Assembly: GCA_040079795.1 (NCBI GenBank)
Contig: JBEBJQ010000015.1
Coordinates: 1 to 59,594, forward strand
Length of the DNA: 59,594 nucleotides
Direction: 5' to 3'
Source of the DNA: SXIZ01 sp040079795
GTDB lineage: Bacteria > Pseudomonadota > Gammaproteobacteria > Methylococcales > Methylomonadaceae
In this document: positions 8,901-17,977 of the stretch, in pieces
Layout: each line of letters starts with the position of its first letter
How positions within the stretch are numbered: the stretch's first letter is position 1
The notes under the pieces: generated by a model
Seen by the model: only the letters and a program-made list of their open reading frames with translations
What the model was told of the DNA's origin: nothing
The model's database searches: none
Made by a program: the position numbers and the translations under genes

Positions 8901-11900
8901 AACCTTATTGCCAAAAGACAGTGTTCAGCTACGCTTGATCGGCAGGCGCATCTGGCGCTTTTTTACCACCTTCGTGACCGCCGAAGAAAACTATCTGCCA
9001 CCGGATAATTTTCAGGAAGACCCGCAGCCGGTTATCGCCCACCGCTCATCTCCCACTAATTTCGGGCTATATTTGTTATCGGTAGTGGCTGCACGAGATT
9101 TTGGCTGGCTTGGATTGATGGACACCGTCGACCGGCTTGAAGCAACACTGACAACACTCACGGCAATGCCCCGTCTGCATGGACATTTTTACAACTGGTA
9201 CGATACCCGCGACCTGCATCTGCTGGAACCCCGATATATATCAACCGTGGACAGCGGCAATCTGGCAGGGCATTTACTTACCCTAGCTCAGAGCTGTCAG
9301 GAAATACTGCGGCAACCGTTGAAGCTTTCTAACGCACTGACCGGGCTTGCCGATTCCCATCAAATATTCCTAGTTGTACTCGCTAATATTGCCGAGGACG
9401 AGCATGCACTCACCGTTACGCACCAGAAATTACAACAAGAAAGCCTAGCGCTTGGGAAATTATTAGCAAGCCATCCTGTCGATCCGGCTGAGTGGAGCTG
9501 TTTGTGGCGGCAGCTAATAAGCTGCGCCGACACCCTGTTGGATCTGGCACACAGTTATACAATAGAATTTGGTGATGTGGAGGATAACGAAGTACTGGCT
9601 TGGGTTATCTTGCTAAGGGATGACATCCGCTCGCATGTCCGTGACATAGATAACCTAATTCCCTGGATTCATGCCACTGGCTTTATCAATGCTAATGCGG
9701 AATCTGCGCTACTAAGTCCTCAGCAAAAAACCTTAACCCTGGACACACAGTTAGACGATCTTTCTGGAAACTATGCGCGTTTCTTAGCTGAATTTAAAAC
9801 ACGTTCTTTAACCCCTAACACAGAAGGATTGATCCTATCGATGCAGCAAGCCGGAACTCAGGCGGATACACTAACTCTGCGTCTGGAAAGCATGACTTCA
9901 CAGCTCACCAATCTATTTCACGAAATGGATTTTCGCTTTCTTTATGACCCTACCTGTCACTTGTTCTCTCTTGGATACCGCGTAAACGAAGGTACGCTTG
10001 ATTCCAGTTATTACGATCTACTGGCTTCTGAGGCTCGACTTGCCAGTTTGATCGCAATCGCCAAGCGTGATGTACCCAGCACGCACTGGTTTCATCTCGG
10101 CAGACGGGTGACACGTGCCGCGCATGGCACAGTATTGCTATCATGGTCTGGATCGATGTTCGAATATCTTATGCCTTCTCTGGTAACGTTTACCCCCCGT
10201 TACAGCCTGCTCGACCAAACCTGCCGCCTGGTAGTAAAACGACAAATCGAATATGGCAAGGAACGCGGCGTACCGTGGGGTGTTTCAGAGTCAGCTTTTA
10301 ATGGCCGAGACCTATTTTACACCTATCAATATTCCGCTTTTGGTGTACCTGGCTTGGGCATGAAACGGGGACTTGGTGAAGAATTGGTCATTTCTCCCTA
10401 CTCTACTGCCTTGGCTGCCATGTATTTTCCGCATGCTGCTGCGGAGAATTTCGCTCACCTGCAACAAGAGGGTGCCTTGGGTCGTTTCGGTTTTTTTGAA
10501 GCTCTCGACTTCAACCCGATCCGGCTGGCAGAAAACCAGCGCGTTGCAATAGTACGCTGCTATATGGCGCATCATCAAGGGATGTCCTTGGTGGCTATTG
10601 CCAACGTCGTACATAACGGGGCAATGCGCCACCGCTTTCACCGCGCGCCATTAATCCAGGCCGCCGATTTATTGCTGCAAGAACGCATTCCTAGCGGAGC
10701 AGACAGTAGCAGCGTGCCGTTATTAGAAGCTGTTTCCGACGTAAAGGCATCTGTGCAACCCCCGGTCCGACGCATTCCTTCACCAACCGCTTCAGTACCT
10801 GCCGCGCACTTGTTGTCCAATGGCCGTTATGCGGTGATGATTACTGCCGCAGGATCCGGCTACAGTGCCTGGCGTAACTTGGCAGTGACCCGCTGGCGGG
10901 AAGATGTGACCCGGGACGCCTGGGGCAGTTATCTTTACCTGCGCGATATCGCCAGTGGTAAACTGTGGTCTGCCGGATACCAACCAACAACAAGGGCTCC
11001 TGAGCATTACGATGTGGTGTTTGCCGAAGACCGGGCGCGAATCACCCGCACTGACGGTTATATCATAAGCACCCTGGAGATTGTAATTTCCCCTGAAGAC
11101 GACGCGGAAATACGGCGCTTAAGTTTAACCAACACTGGCTCGCAGTCCCGCGAAATAGAAGTGACCTCCTACTGTGAGATTGTGTTGGCACCTATGCCCG
11201 CCGACATTGCGCATCCGGCTTTTTCTAATTTGTTTGTGCAAACCGAGTATCTGCCCCAAGCAGGCGGGCTGATTGCACAACGGCGGCCGCGCACGGAAAA
11301 CGACCCCAAAATATGGGCAGCGCACGTGTTGGCCGGGCCAAAAATCGGGGATGGCTTACAATACGAAACCGATCGGGCACGCTTTATCGGGCGTGGCCAA
11401 AGCTTACGCGAACCAATTGCAGTGATAGATGGACGCCCGCTGAGCAACACCGTGGGGTTTGTGCTTGATCCCATTTTTAGTCTCCGCACCCGTGTGCGTA
11501 TAGAACCCGGTGCCACCGAACATTTAACCTTTACCACGTTGGTTGCCACTTCCCGGGAAAGTGTGCAAGAGCTAGCCGGGAAATACCATAACCTGGCGAC
11601 TTGGGATCGCGTGTCCTCCCTGGCGTGGACACATGCGCATGTGCAGCTGCGATTTTTGCGCTCTAAACCGGATGAGGCGCAATTGTTTCAGGATCTGGCT
11701 AGCCGCCTGTTGTATGCCGATCCTTGGCTGAGGCCTTCCAGCAAGGTCATGCAAATGAACAGTTTAAGTGTTACCGGGCTCTGGCGGCATGGAATCTCAG
11801 GGGATCGACCGATTGTTTTGCTGCGCATAACTGAACCTGAAGACCGGATGATCGCTGATCAATTGCTGCGCGCCCATGAATACTGGCGTATGAAAGGCCT

Positions 11901-14634
11901 TGCGGTCGACTTGGTGATCCTGAACGAAAAAGAGTTATCTTATGCCGGAGATTTGCAGACCTTATTGGAAGGCATGGTGCGTGAAAGTCAGGCGCTTTCT
12001 GCCCTTCAAGAACATGCCGGGCAAGGTGCTATTTTTGTAATACGTGGCGAGCAGCTCTCGACGGAAGATCGGCTGTTACTCCAAACGGCTGCTCGCGTGG
12101 TGCTGTTCAGCAAGCGCGGTACCTTAGCCGAGCAACTGACCAGACACCCCAGACCAAGCGCCGTTTTTGTGGCGCCGAAAGCATTGCCTACCCCTGCATC
12201 CGATTCACCAAAATTAGATTTACCGCCTTTAGAGCTGTTTAATGGACTCGGTGGCTTTGCTGAAGCAGGGCGAGAATATGTAGTTGTACTGGAAAACGGC
12301 CATTGGACACCGACTCCCTGGGTCAATGTGATCGCCAATGCAGATTTTGGCTTCATCATTTCAGAATCCGGCAGTGGCTGCACTTGGTCTGGTAATAGCC
12401 GAGAAAACCAGTTAACGCCTTGGTCTAACGACCCGGTGAGTGACACACCGGGAGAAGTCTTTTATTTACGGGATGATGAGACCGGCGAATTATGGACACC
12501 AACCGCCTTGCCAATCCGTATTGAAAGTGCGCACTATGTTATTCATCATGGTCAAGGCTATAGCCGTTTTGAGCATAGCTCGCATGGGATTCAGAGCGAA
12601 TTGCTGCAATTTGTGAGTCCTGATGACCCAGTCAAAATTTCAGCCTTGACCTTGACCAATGTGTCCGGTCGCAAGCGTAAAATTACGGTTGCTGCTTACG
12701 TGGAATGGGTGCTCGGTGCTTCCCGCAGCGTCACAGCGACACACATTATCACCGAACGGGATGCAGAAACCGGCGCGCTGTTCGCATACAACCCTTGGGA
12801 CGCAGAATTCGGCCAACGGGTTGCTTTCACTGATCTTAGCGGCCTGCAAACCGGCTGGACCACGAACCGGGCTGAATTTATCGGCCGTAACGGTAGCCTT
12901 GGTGCTCCAGCAGGTTTGCTGAGCCGCAAGGGGCTTAAAAGCCGCGTCGGTGCTGGTTTAGATCCCTGTGCTGCTCTGAAGACGGCGATAGAGCTTAAAT
13001 CTAACGAAAGTATCGAAATTGTGTTTTTGTTAGGACAAGGCGATAATCGTGCTCATGCCCGTGAATTAATCCAACGCTATCGAGCCATCGGGACAGCAGA
13101 GACCTTTGCCAACGTGAAACAATCCTGGCAGAAAGTACTCAGTAAGGTTCAGGTAAAAACCCCAGATCGAGAACTTGACCTGCTTTTGAATGGTTGGTTG
13201 CTGTATCAAACCTTAAGCTGCCGCATGTGGGCAAGAGCCGGTTTTTATCAGGTCGGGGGAGCCTTTGGTTTTCGGGATCAACTGCAAGACTCATTGGCGC
13301 TGACCATTGCTAAGCCCGATCTTACCCGCGCACACTTATTGCGTGCTGCGGGGCGACAGTTTAACGAGGGGGATGTACAACATTGGTGGCACCCTCCCAC
13401 GGGACGTGGCGTGCGCACCCATTTTTCTGATGACCGAGTTTGGCTACCCTATGCAGTAGCCCACTATATCAAGGTTACTGGTGATTTTGACGTACTTAGG
13501 GAGGCCTTACCCTTTCTAGAAGGGCCAGCACTAAAGCCGGATCAAGATGATGCTTATTTTGAGCCAACTGAGTCCCAACAACAAGTGAGCCTTTTCGAAC
13601 ACTGCGCCCGTGCGCTGGATATAAGTTTGACCACTGGTTTGCACGGCCTGCCCCTGATGGGTAGCGGCGACTGGAATGATGGGATGAACCGGGTTGGTAA
13701 CCAAGGTAGGGGCGAGAGTGTATGGATGGCATGGTTTTTAATAACCACGCTTACCGAATTCACACTCGTAGCAGATCTCTATGGAGATAATGCACGAGCC
13801 ATCAGTTGGCGTAAACACACCACCCAATTAAAGGCAGCAGTGGAAGCAGAAGCCTGGGACGGTGCCTGGTACCGGCGGGCTTATTTCGATGATGGCACAC
13901 CACTCGGTTCTGCTGCTAATGCTGAATGTCGCATTGACTCGATTGCACAAAGCTGGGCGGTGATTTCCGGTGCCGCCGATAGTGAACGCGCACAACGGGC
14001 GATGGATTCAGTACGGGAATATCTGGTGCGGCAAGGCGACGGTTTGTTATTGTTATTTACACCGCCTTTCGACAAAATCGAGCACGATCCGGGTTATGTC
14101 AAAAGCTACCCTCCGGGCGTGCGGGAGAACGGTGGCCAATATACCCACGCAGCCATCTGGTCGGTCATTGCTTACGCCATGCTTGGTGAGGGTGATCAGG
14201 CAGCAGAACTGTTGCGCATGCTTAATCCCGTTAACCGAACCACTACTCGTGCCGGCGTGTATGCTTACAAAGTTGAACCTTATGTGCTGGCAGCGGATAT
14301 CTACGCCGAAGCCCCACACACCCGCAGAGGGGGGTGGACTTGGTATACCGGCGCTGCAGGGTGGTATTATCGGGCCGGGCTGGAATGGATATTAGGCCTA
14401 AAAATACTTGCCGACCAGATGGTTTTCGATCCCTGTATTCCCAAAGCTTGGCGAAGCTACAGTATGGTTTATCAGCATAACAATAGCTGTTATGAAATAA
14501 CCGTTGAAAATCCAGACGGTGTGTCTCGCGGTATTAAAACTATAGAACTGGATGGCATTGAACAATTTAACAACAATAGTATTACCTTACAAGATGACCG
14601 AAAACGGTATCAAGTCCGAGTAGTATTGGGTTAA
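5938..14634 (+). CDS. ndvB: Cyclic beta-1,2-glucan synthase (NdvB/ChvB type)
   Basis: A single 2898-residue frame, the usual size for this family. Order: an N-terminal cytoplasmic region; membrane segments around 400-500; a GT84 glycosyltransferase domain with DxD at 625-627 (TLDADTKLPMG) and RWTRGDWQ at 774-781; further membrane segments around 840-1010; a glycoamylase-type domain around 1330-1560 (SWSGSMFEYLMP, PWGVSESAF); and two GH94-like sandwich units starting near 1625 and 2100. The C-terminal GH94 catalytic barrel has GSGDWNDGM at 2575-2583. It initiates, elongates and cyclises a protein-bound beta-1,2-glucan from UDP-glucose at the inner membrane, for periplasmic osmoregulation. CCGGAG upstream supports the ATG. 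No dedicated exporter (NdvA) is adjacent. Confidence 0.93.
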   Translation: MSKRRELRQHVRVDHPGGEEAPIRFELFSNERLEQHAVSLAQAQKVGRLKRGQKLLPRVRENSRVLLAAYQAVAKAVHEQRAITPAAEWLLDNFHVLDEQINDIYTDLPESYYRELPKLNEGVLMGYPRVYSIAWALVAHTDSRFDPAMLTLFVNAYQKIAPLTLGELWAIPITLRVLLVENLRRLAVRIMRSQKGRGLADSFVDRLEQSTAQSDKPDSPAPIAKLPEAPLRQAYVVQILQRLHDPHPGTAISLDFLNDWLNGQNVSLDEIVQREHTEQIAGNLTVRNIITSMRAISAFDWPQFIEDVSLVDQCLRVHDGYGTMDFLTRDRYRHAIEDLAKRSPYSEVEIARKVIDKVQHNSKPSNTNERQQEPGYYLISAGRYAFEREVSFKPSLKQKLLRTYVTHAGVAYIASLVFLTGVILALPLSACLAAGLSGLQLLLLALVAVFPAADIAVGLVNRLIIAGLPPNHLPRLALKEGIPATLSTFVVVPTLFVSIASVKEQIEQMEIRYLSNPGEHVRFALLSDWADSDHETMPNDEQLLEIAISGVSTLNTKYGEQRFFAFHRKRLWNPSESKWMGWERKRGKLHEFNRLLRGATDTSFLAISDKPATAPSGVCYVITLDADTKLPMGVVTQLVGVAAHPLNRAVFDPDTQCVVEGYSILQPRVTPTLPHRQEHSMFHQIFAGASGTDAYASSVSELYQDLFALGTYSGKGLYHVDTFEAALAGRVPDNTQLSHDLFESVYARCALVSDIEFFEEFPSHTEVAASREHRWTRGDWQLLPWIFGARGKGMPLIGRSKMLDNLRRSLSAPGAFFALVAAWTIPDAPTAILIGLVLTALAFPTILAITSSFTIPRRGTSWMTHLRTATEKVLWAMGNSLVALTLLAQHTWLMLDAISATLTRLFITRRQLLKWVTALQAKTSSGHALKNLFSALRRSSSVVISAALVVLLFNPAGILVAAPFLLLWWLEPLVSRALSLPPRMDRAETLLPKDSVQLRLIGRRIWRFFTTFVTAEENYLPPDNFQEDPQPVIAHRSSPTNFGLYLLSVVAARDFGWLGLMDTVDRLEATLTTLTAMPRLHGHFYNWYDTRDLHLLEPRYISTVDSGNLAGHLLTLAQSCQEILRQPLKLSNALTGLADSHQIFLVVLANIAEDEHALTVTHQKLQQESLALGKLLASHPVDPAEWSCLWRQLISCADTLLDLAHSYTIEFGDVEDNEVLAWVILLRDDIRSHVRDIDNLIPWIHATGFINANAESALLSPQQKTLTLDTQLDDLSGNYARFLAEFKTRSLTPNTEGLILSMQQAGTQADTLTLRLESMTSQLTNLFHEMDFRFLYDPTCHLFSLGYRVNEGTLDSSYYDLLASEARLASLIAIAKRDVPSTHWFHLGRRVTRAAHGTVLLSWSGSMFEYLMPSLVTFTPRYSLLDQTCRLVVKRQIEYGKERGVPWGVSESAFNGRDLFYTYQYSAFGVPGLGMKRGLGEELVISPYSTALAAMYFPHAAAENFAHLQQEGALGRFGFFEALDFNPIRLAENQRVAIVRCYMAHHQGMSLVAIANVVHNGAMRHRFHRAPLIQAADLLLQERIPSGADSSSVPLLEAVSDVKASVQPPVRRIPSPTASVPAAHLLSNGRYAVMITAAGSGYSAWRNLAVTRWREDVTRDAWGSYLYLRDIASGKLWSAGYQPTTRAPEHYDVVFAEDRARITRTDGYIISTLEIVISPEDDAEIRRLSLTNTGSQSREIEVTSYCEIVLAPMPADIAHPAFSNLFVQTEYLPQAGGLIAQRRPRTENDPKIWAAHVLAGPKIGDGLQYETDRARFIGRGQSLREPIAVIDGRPLSNTVGFVLDPIFSLRTRVRIEPGATEHLTFTTLVATSRESVQELAGKYHNLATWDRVSSLAWTHAHVQLRFLRSKPDEAQLFQDLASRLLYADPWLRPSSKVMQMNSLSVTGLWRHGISGDRPIVLLRITEPEDRMIADQLLRAHEYWRMKGLAVDLVILNEKELSYAGDLQTLLEGMVRESQALSALQEHAGQGAIFVIRGEQLSTEDRLLLQTAARVVLFSKRGTLAEQLTRHPRPSAVFVAPKALPTPASDSPKLDLPPLELFNGLGGFAEAGREYVVVLENGHWTPTPWVNVIANADFGFIISESGSGCTWSGNSRENQLTPWSNDPVSDTPGEVFYLRDDETGELWTPTALPIRIESAHYVIHHGQGYSRFEHSSHGIQSELLQFVSPDDPVKISALTLTNVSGRKRKITVAAYVEWVLGASRSVTATHIITERDAETGALFAYNPWDAEFGQRVAFTDLSGLQTGWTTNRAEFIGRNGSLGAPAGLLSRKGLKSRVGAGLDPCAALKTAIELKSNESIEIVFLLGQGDNRAHARELIQRYRAIGTAETFANVKQSWQKVLSKVQVKTPDRELDLLLNGWLLYQTLSCRMWARAGFYQVGGAFGFRDQLQDSLALTIAKPDLTRAHLLRAAGRQFNEGDVQHWWHPPTGRGVRTHFSDDRVWLPYAVAHYIKVTGDFDVLREALPFLEGPALKPDQDDAYFEPTESQQQVSLFEHCARALDISLTTGLHGLPLMGSGDWNDGMNRVGNQGRGESVWMAWFLITTLTEFTLVADLYGDNARAISWRKHTTQLKAAVEAEAWDGAWYRRAYFDDGTPLGSAANAECRIDSIAQSWAVISGAADSERAQRAMDSVREYLVRQGDGLLLLFTPPFDKIEHDPGYVKSYPPGVRENGGQYTHAAIWSVIAYAMLGEGDQAAELLRMLNPVNRTTTRAGVYAYKVEPYVLAADIYAEAPHTRRGGWTWYTGAAGWYYRAGLEWILGLKILADQMVFDPCIPKAWRSYSMVYQHNNSCYEITVENPDGVSRGIKTIELDGIEQFNNNSITLQDDRKRYQVRVVLG

Positions 14635-14863
14635 CATTTCTATGCAGAGGACAATCAAAATGGTCAGTAAATGGGTTTTTAATCTCCAAACCTAAAGCAC
14701 GCCTAAGCCATTGATTTTAAATTCACCATAAAAATATACTTTCGAGAAATTTTGTCTGGGACTACAAACGGGTTGCCTGCATAATAAGGGTTGATTTTTA
14801 TATGTAACCAATTAAATCTAAAATAAATTTTCTTTCCGCCCAAGGTAGCAGTAATATCCTTTA

Positions 14864-16171
14864 ATGACCAGATTTGGAATTAACTTAGAATATGCCCCGT
14901 TCATGCGAAGCTTACATAAATGGCTACGGGTATTAATACGGGAATTTAATGAGGAGGGGCTTAAATTTCGGGCAATGAGTCTCGTTTATACCACATTGCT
15001 TTCTTTAGCGCCGTTATTGGCAGTGAGTTTCTCTATTCTCAAAGGCTTTGGTGTACACAACCAAATCCAGCCGCTGTTGCTTGAATTGCTCTCGCCATTA
15101 GGTGAAAAAGCCATAGAGGTAACCACTAATTTAATCTATTTCGTAGAACACTTGCAGGTTGGCGTGCTGGGTTTTGTCGGCTTTTTAATGCTGTTTTATA
15201 CAGCAATATCCCTCGTCGACCAGATCGAATCTTGCTTTAATTATATATGGCGCATTACCAAACCGCGTTCTTTATACCGTAGGTTTAGTGATTACCTGAG
15301 CGTGATTCTGATCGGTCCCGTGCTCCTCTTTTCGGCATTGGGAATTGCTGCATCAATGGGTAGCACAGCAATAGTACAACAACTGATTGCTTTGGAACCT
15401 TTCGGTACTGTCTACTATCTGGCAGGAACTATCCTGCCTTATTTGTTAACGGTCGCTGCGTTTACTTTCGTTTATTCGTTTATTCCTAACACCGAAGTTA
15501 AACCGGTTCCTGCACTGATTGGCGGATTACTTGCCGGTTTATCCTGGAAGCTGACCGGACTTTTTTTCGGTTTATTCATAGGAAATTCCACGCAATATAG
15601 TGCCGTATATTCGGGTTTTGCCGTGATCTTGTTATCCATGATTTGGCTTTATATCAGTTGGCTCATTTTATTATTGGGTGGCGTCATTGCCTTTCACATT
15701 CAGTATCCAAATTACCTTAATTACACCAGTAGACGTCCTCACTTAAGTCAACTCAGTCAGGAGCAACTTAGTCTGGTATTGATGTATTTGGTTGCCCGGC
15801 ATCATATTAACAGGGAGGCGGTATGCACTTTAAAATATTTGGCTGACGCAGTTAACTTACCTTGGGAACCGGTTGCAGATTTGCTCGACTGCTTAAAAGG
15901 GGGTGGCTTACTGGTCACTTTAGATGGCGAAGTGAAAGCTTATCTCCCGGCACGGGACACCGATGCCATTTTACTTCGGGACATTGTGCATACCGTTCGA
16001 AATGCGGGTGATCAACTGCAAATTGCTCGCCTAGACCCAACTAATAACAATTTAAATAACTTTTTAGACAAGTTAAATCAAACATCGCAACTGGTATTAG
16101 CTGACCAGACTTTACGGGATCTGCTTAATATTGGGAAACCGGTGAGTGATTGCGCCAAACAACGCAAATAA
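14864..16171 (+). CDS. YihY/virulence factor BrkB family membrane protein
   Basis: A 435-residue inner-membrane protein. The N-terminal two thirds has about six hydrophobic segments and the family motifs RAMSLVYTTLLSLAPLLAV (about 37-55), TAISLVDQIESCFNYIWRI (about 115-133), FVYSFIPNTEVKPVPALIGG and YSAVYSGFAVILLSMIWLYI. The last 130 residues form a soluble, winged-helix-like tail. The family is of uncertain function; it was once wrongly called RNase BN. The start lacks a good ribosome site; a second ATG at 14903 is possible. It follows the glucan synthase by 229 bases. Confidence 0.85.
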   Translation: MTRFGINLEYAPFMRSLHKWLRVLIREFNEEGLKFRAMSLVYTTLLSLAPLLAVSFSILKGFGVHNQIQPLLLELLSPLGEKAIEVTTNLIYFVEHLQVGVLGFVGFLMLFYTAISLVDQIESCFNYIWRITKPRSLYRRFSDYLSVILIGPVLLFSALGIAASMGSTAIVQQLIALEPFGTVYYLAGTILPYLLTVAAFTFVYSFIPNTEVKPVPALIGGLLAGLSWKLTGLFFGLFIGNSTQYSAVYSGFAVILLSMIWLYISWLILLLGGVIAFHIQYPNYLNYTSRRPHLSQLSQEQLSLVLMYLVARHHINREAVCTLKYLADAVNLPWEPVADLLDCLKGGGLLVTLDGEVKAYLPARDTDAILLRDIVHTVRNAGDQLQIARLDPTNNNLNNFLDKLNQTSQLVLADQTLRDLLNIGKPVSDCAKQRK

Positions 16172-16268
16172 TAGATGTGGTTAGCATCCAAAATTCAAAT
16201 GGTTATGTCTGATACAATAAAACCATCATTTAATTGCCTTAGTGCATCTCATCAAATTAGGCTAGCCG

Positions 16269-16703
16269 ATGATTGCTGAACTTCCGGTTACAACCATTGC
16301 CCACGATATTCAACTCGCCGTAGCACCGGTATTTTTGCTGACCGGTGTTGCCGGCATTTTATCAGTTTTAACCACCCGATTAGCACGCATAATCGATAGA
16401 TCACGGTTTTTGCACGACAAATCCCTACGGACGCTTGAACCAGAGCAAACAATACAGGTTGAGCTAAATGCTTTGAAACACCGTGCGCGGCTGATTCATT
16501 GGGCCATCGGTCTATGCACGGTTTGTTTACTCCTGATTTGTGCGGTCGTTGCGGTATTGTTTCTTGGCTCTTTTATCTCCCTCAACATGGCTCTGGTTAT
16601 AGCCTCGTTATTTGTTGCTGCGATGCTCTGCTTAATCCTGGCATTACTTAATTTCATTGGGGAGATTTATCTGGCGACAGCCCATATTCGGGGTGACCCT
16701 TGA
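16269..16703 (+). CDS. DUF2721 family membrane protein
   Basis: A 144-residue protein with an N-terminal hydrophobic stretch (IQLAVAPVFLLTGVAGILSVL), a basic loop LARIIDRSRFL, a HRARLIHWAI segment and two further strong membrane helices (residues about 78-132). This pattern matches DUF2721, a small integral-membrane family without known activity. It is followed by convergent ABC transporter genes, and no terminator hairpin was recognised in the 119-base gap. Confidence 0.82.
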   Translation: MIAELPVTTIAHDIQLAVAPVFLLTGVAGILSVLTTRLARIIDRSRFLHDKSLRTLEPEQTIQVELNALKHRARLIHWAIGLCTVCLLLICAVVAVLFLGSFISLNMALVIASLFVAAMLCLILALLNFIGEIYLATAHIRGDP

Positions 16704-16822
16704 TTCGCTAGCAGAATTTATACACTCCCGAGCAGTTGATTTTATAAACCAGATTTATGTCAGTCGATACGGAATTACAGATGAAATAAAAATGTAAATA
16801 AATATAGCCACAGCCCCACCAC

Positions 16823-17977
16823 TTATCCAAATTGCCTGCGAAAACGCCAAACCCCGAAATTGAAAAAGACCCCGCCCAAAAGCGCAAGGCCAAGTAACGA
16901 GTCCCAAATTACTTGAACTCCCGCCCCTTTCAGTAAAATGGCATAGCTCATTTCATTAAAGTAATACAAGGGTGAAAGCGCCATCGCCCAGCGCATAGCC
17001 TGTGGCATGGCTTCCGGAGGAGTCCAGGCGCCGGAAAGCAGTAAAATCGGCATCATCAACAATATCACCAACATAGTTACCTGACCGAGACTATGGCTGA
17101 TCGTGGATATAAATAACCCGATCCCGGAAGCACTAAACACATACAGCGCGGTGACGGCAAAAAACAGGCTTATGCTACCTTTAATCTGTAAATCAAACAG
17201 CGGCACAATGATCAAAAACAAACTCACTGCCGCACCCATCAGGATCACCAACCCCATTGACATCACTTTAGGCAGTAAAATCTGTAATGAACTTAAGGGG
17301 GACACCGCAAGCTGCTCAATGGTCCCACGTTCTTTTTCGCGCACTGCTGCAGCCGCTGGTAGCATCATGGATAGCATGGTGATGACCATGAGCAACTCTG
17401 AAATCGACATAAACCAGCCATCCAGGCTATTGGGATTGTAGAGCACGCGGTAACGGTTCTGAATAACCGGTAGGCTATTCAGTTTTTCAGCAGTTACCCC
17501 CAGTCGCCTACCAACATAATCTTGACCAAAGCCAGCGGTAATTTGACTGGCGTAAGCACTTGCCAAAGTACCCAGTACGGTATTACTGGTATCCACCTGA
17601 AATTGCACGGCGACTGGTTGCCCTTGGAGCAAATGGCGTTGAAAGTTTTCAGGAATACCCAACACTGCCAGAACTTGGCCTTTGTTTAACAAGCGCTCCG
17701 CTTGCTTGGAATTGGAAAGCTCACCCTGTAAATCAAAATACGGTTGTCGAAAACGGTAGATTAATTCCCGGGAAGCAGCGCTATGATCACGGTCAATCAC
17801 CATCACCGAAGCGTTGCGCAGATTAAGGTTAATACCCGACCCGGCCAGATAAACATCTGCGGTAAAAAAATAACCGATGATTAGCAGCAAAACCGGATCG
17901 CGCAGTAATTGTTTCAGTTCTTTAACCGTCATCGCCAAAATACGCGACCACCAAAGCGAAACAGTCTGACTATTCAT
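16823..17977 (-). CDS. ABC-2 type transporter permease (YbhR/YhhJ-like), second copy
   Basis: A 384-residue permease of the YbhS/YbhR type: one membrane helix near residues 28-46, a large periplasmic domain (about 50-180), then a cluster of five helices. Helix segments include VITMLSMMLPAAAAVREKE and MLVILLMMPILLLSGAWTPP, with a typical AMxWAxxLSPLYYF motif in between. Its start overlaps the preceding permease gene by 4 bases (ATGA), so the two are translationally coupled. It should pair with its homologue to form the membrane channel for the double ABC protein and HlyD subunit. The substrate is unknown. Confidence 0.87.
   Translation of the reverse strand: MNSQTVSLWWSRILAMTVKELKQLLRDPVLLLIIGYFFTADVYLAGSGINLNLRNASVMVIDRDHSAASRELIYRFRQPYFDLQGELSNSKQAERLLNKGQVLAVLGIPENFQRHLLQGQPVAVQFQVDTSNTVLGTLASAYASQITAGFGQDYVGRRLGVTAEKLNSLPVIQNRYRVLYNPNSLDGWFMSISELLMVITMLSMMLPAAAAVREKERGTIEQLAVSPLSSLQILLPKVMSMGLVILMGAAVSLFLIIVPLFDLQIKGSISLFFAVTALYVFSASGIGLFISTISHSLGQVTMLVILLMMPILLLSGAWTPPEAMPQAMRWAMALSPLYYFNEMSYAILLKGAGVQVIWDSLLGLALLGGVFFNFGVWRFRRQFG

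Noticed and set aside
5938..14634. Many short minus-strand frames opposite the glucan synthase
   Set aside because: They are chance frames opposite a long coding gene, with no start site or protein pattern.
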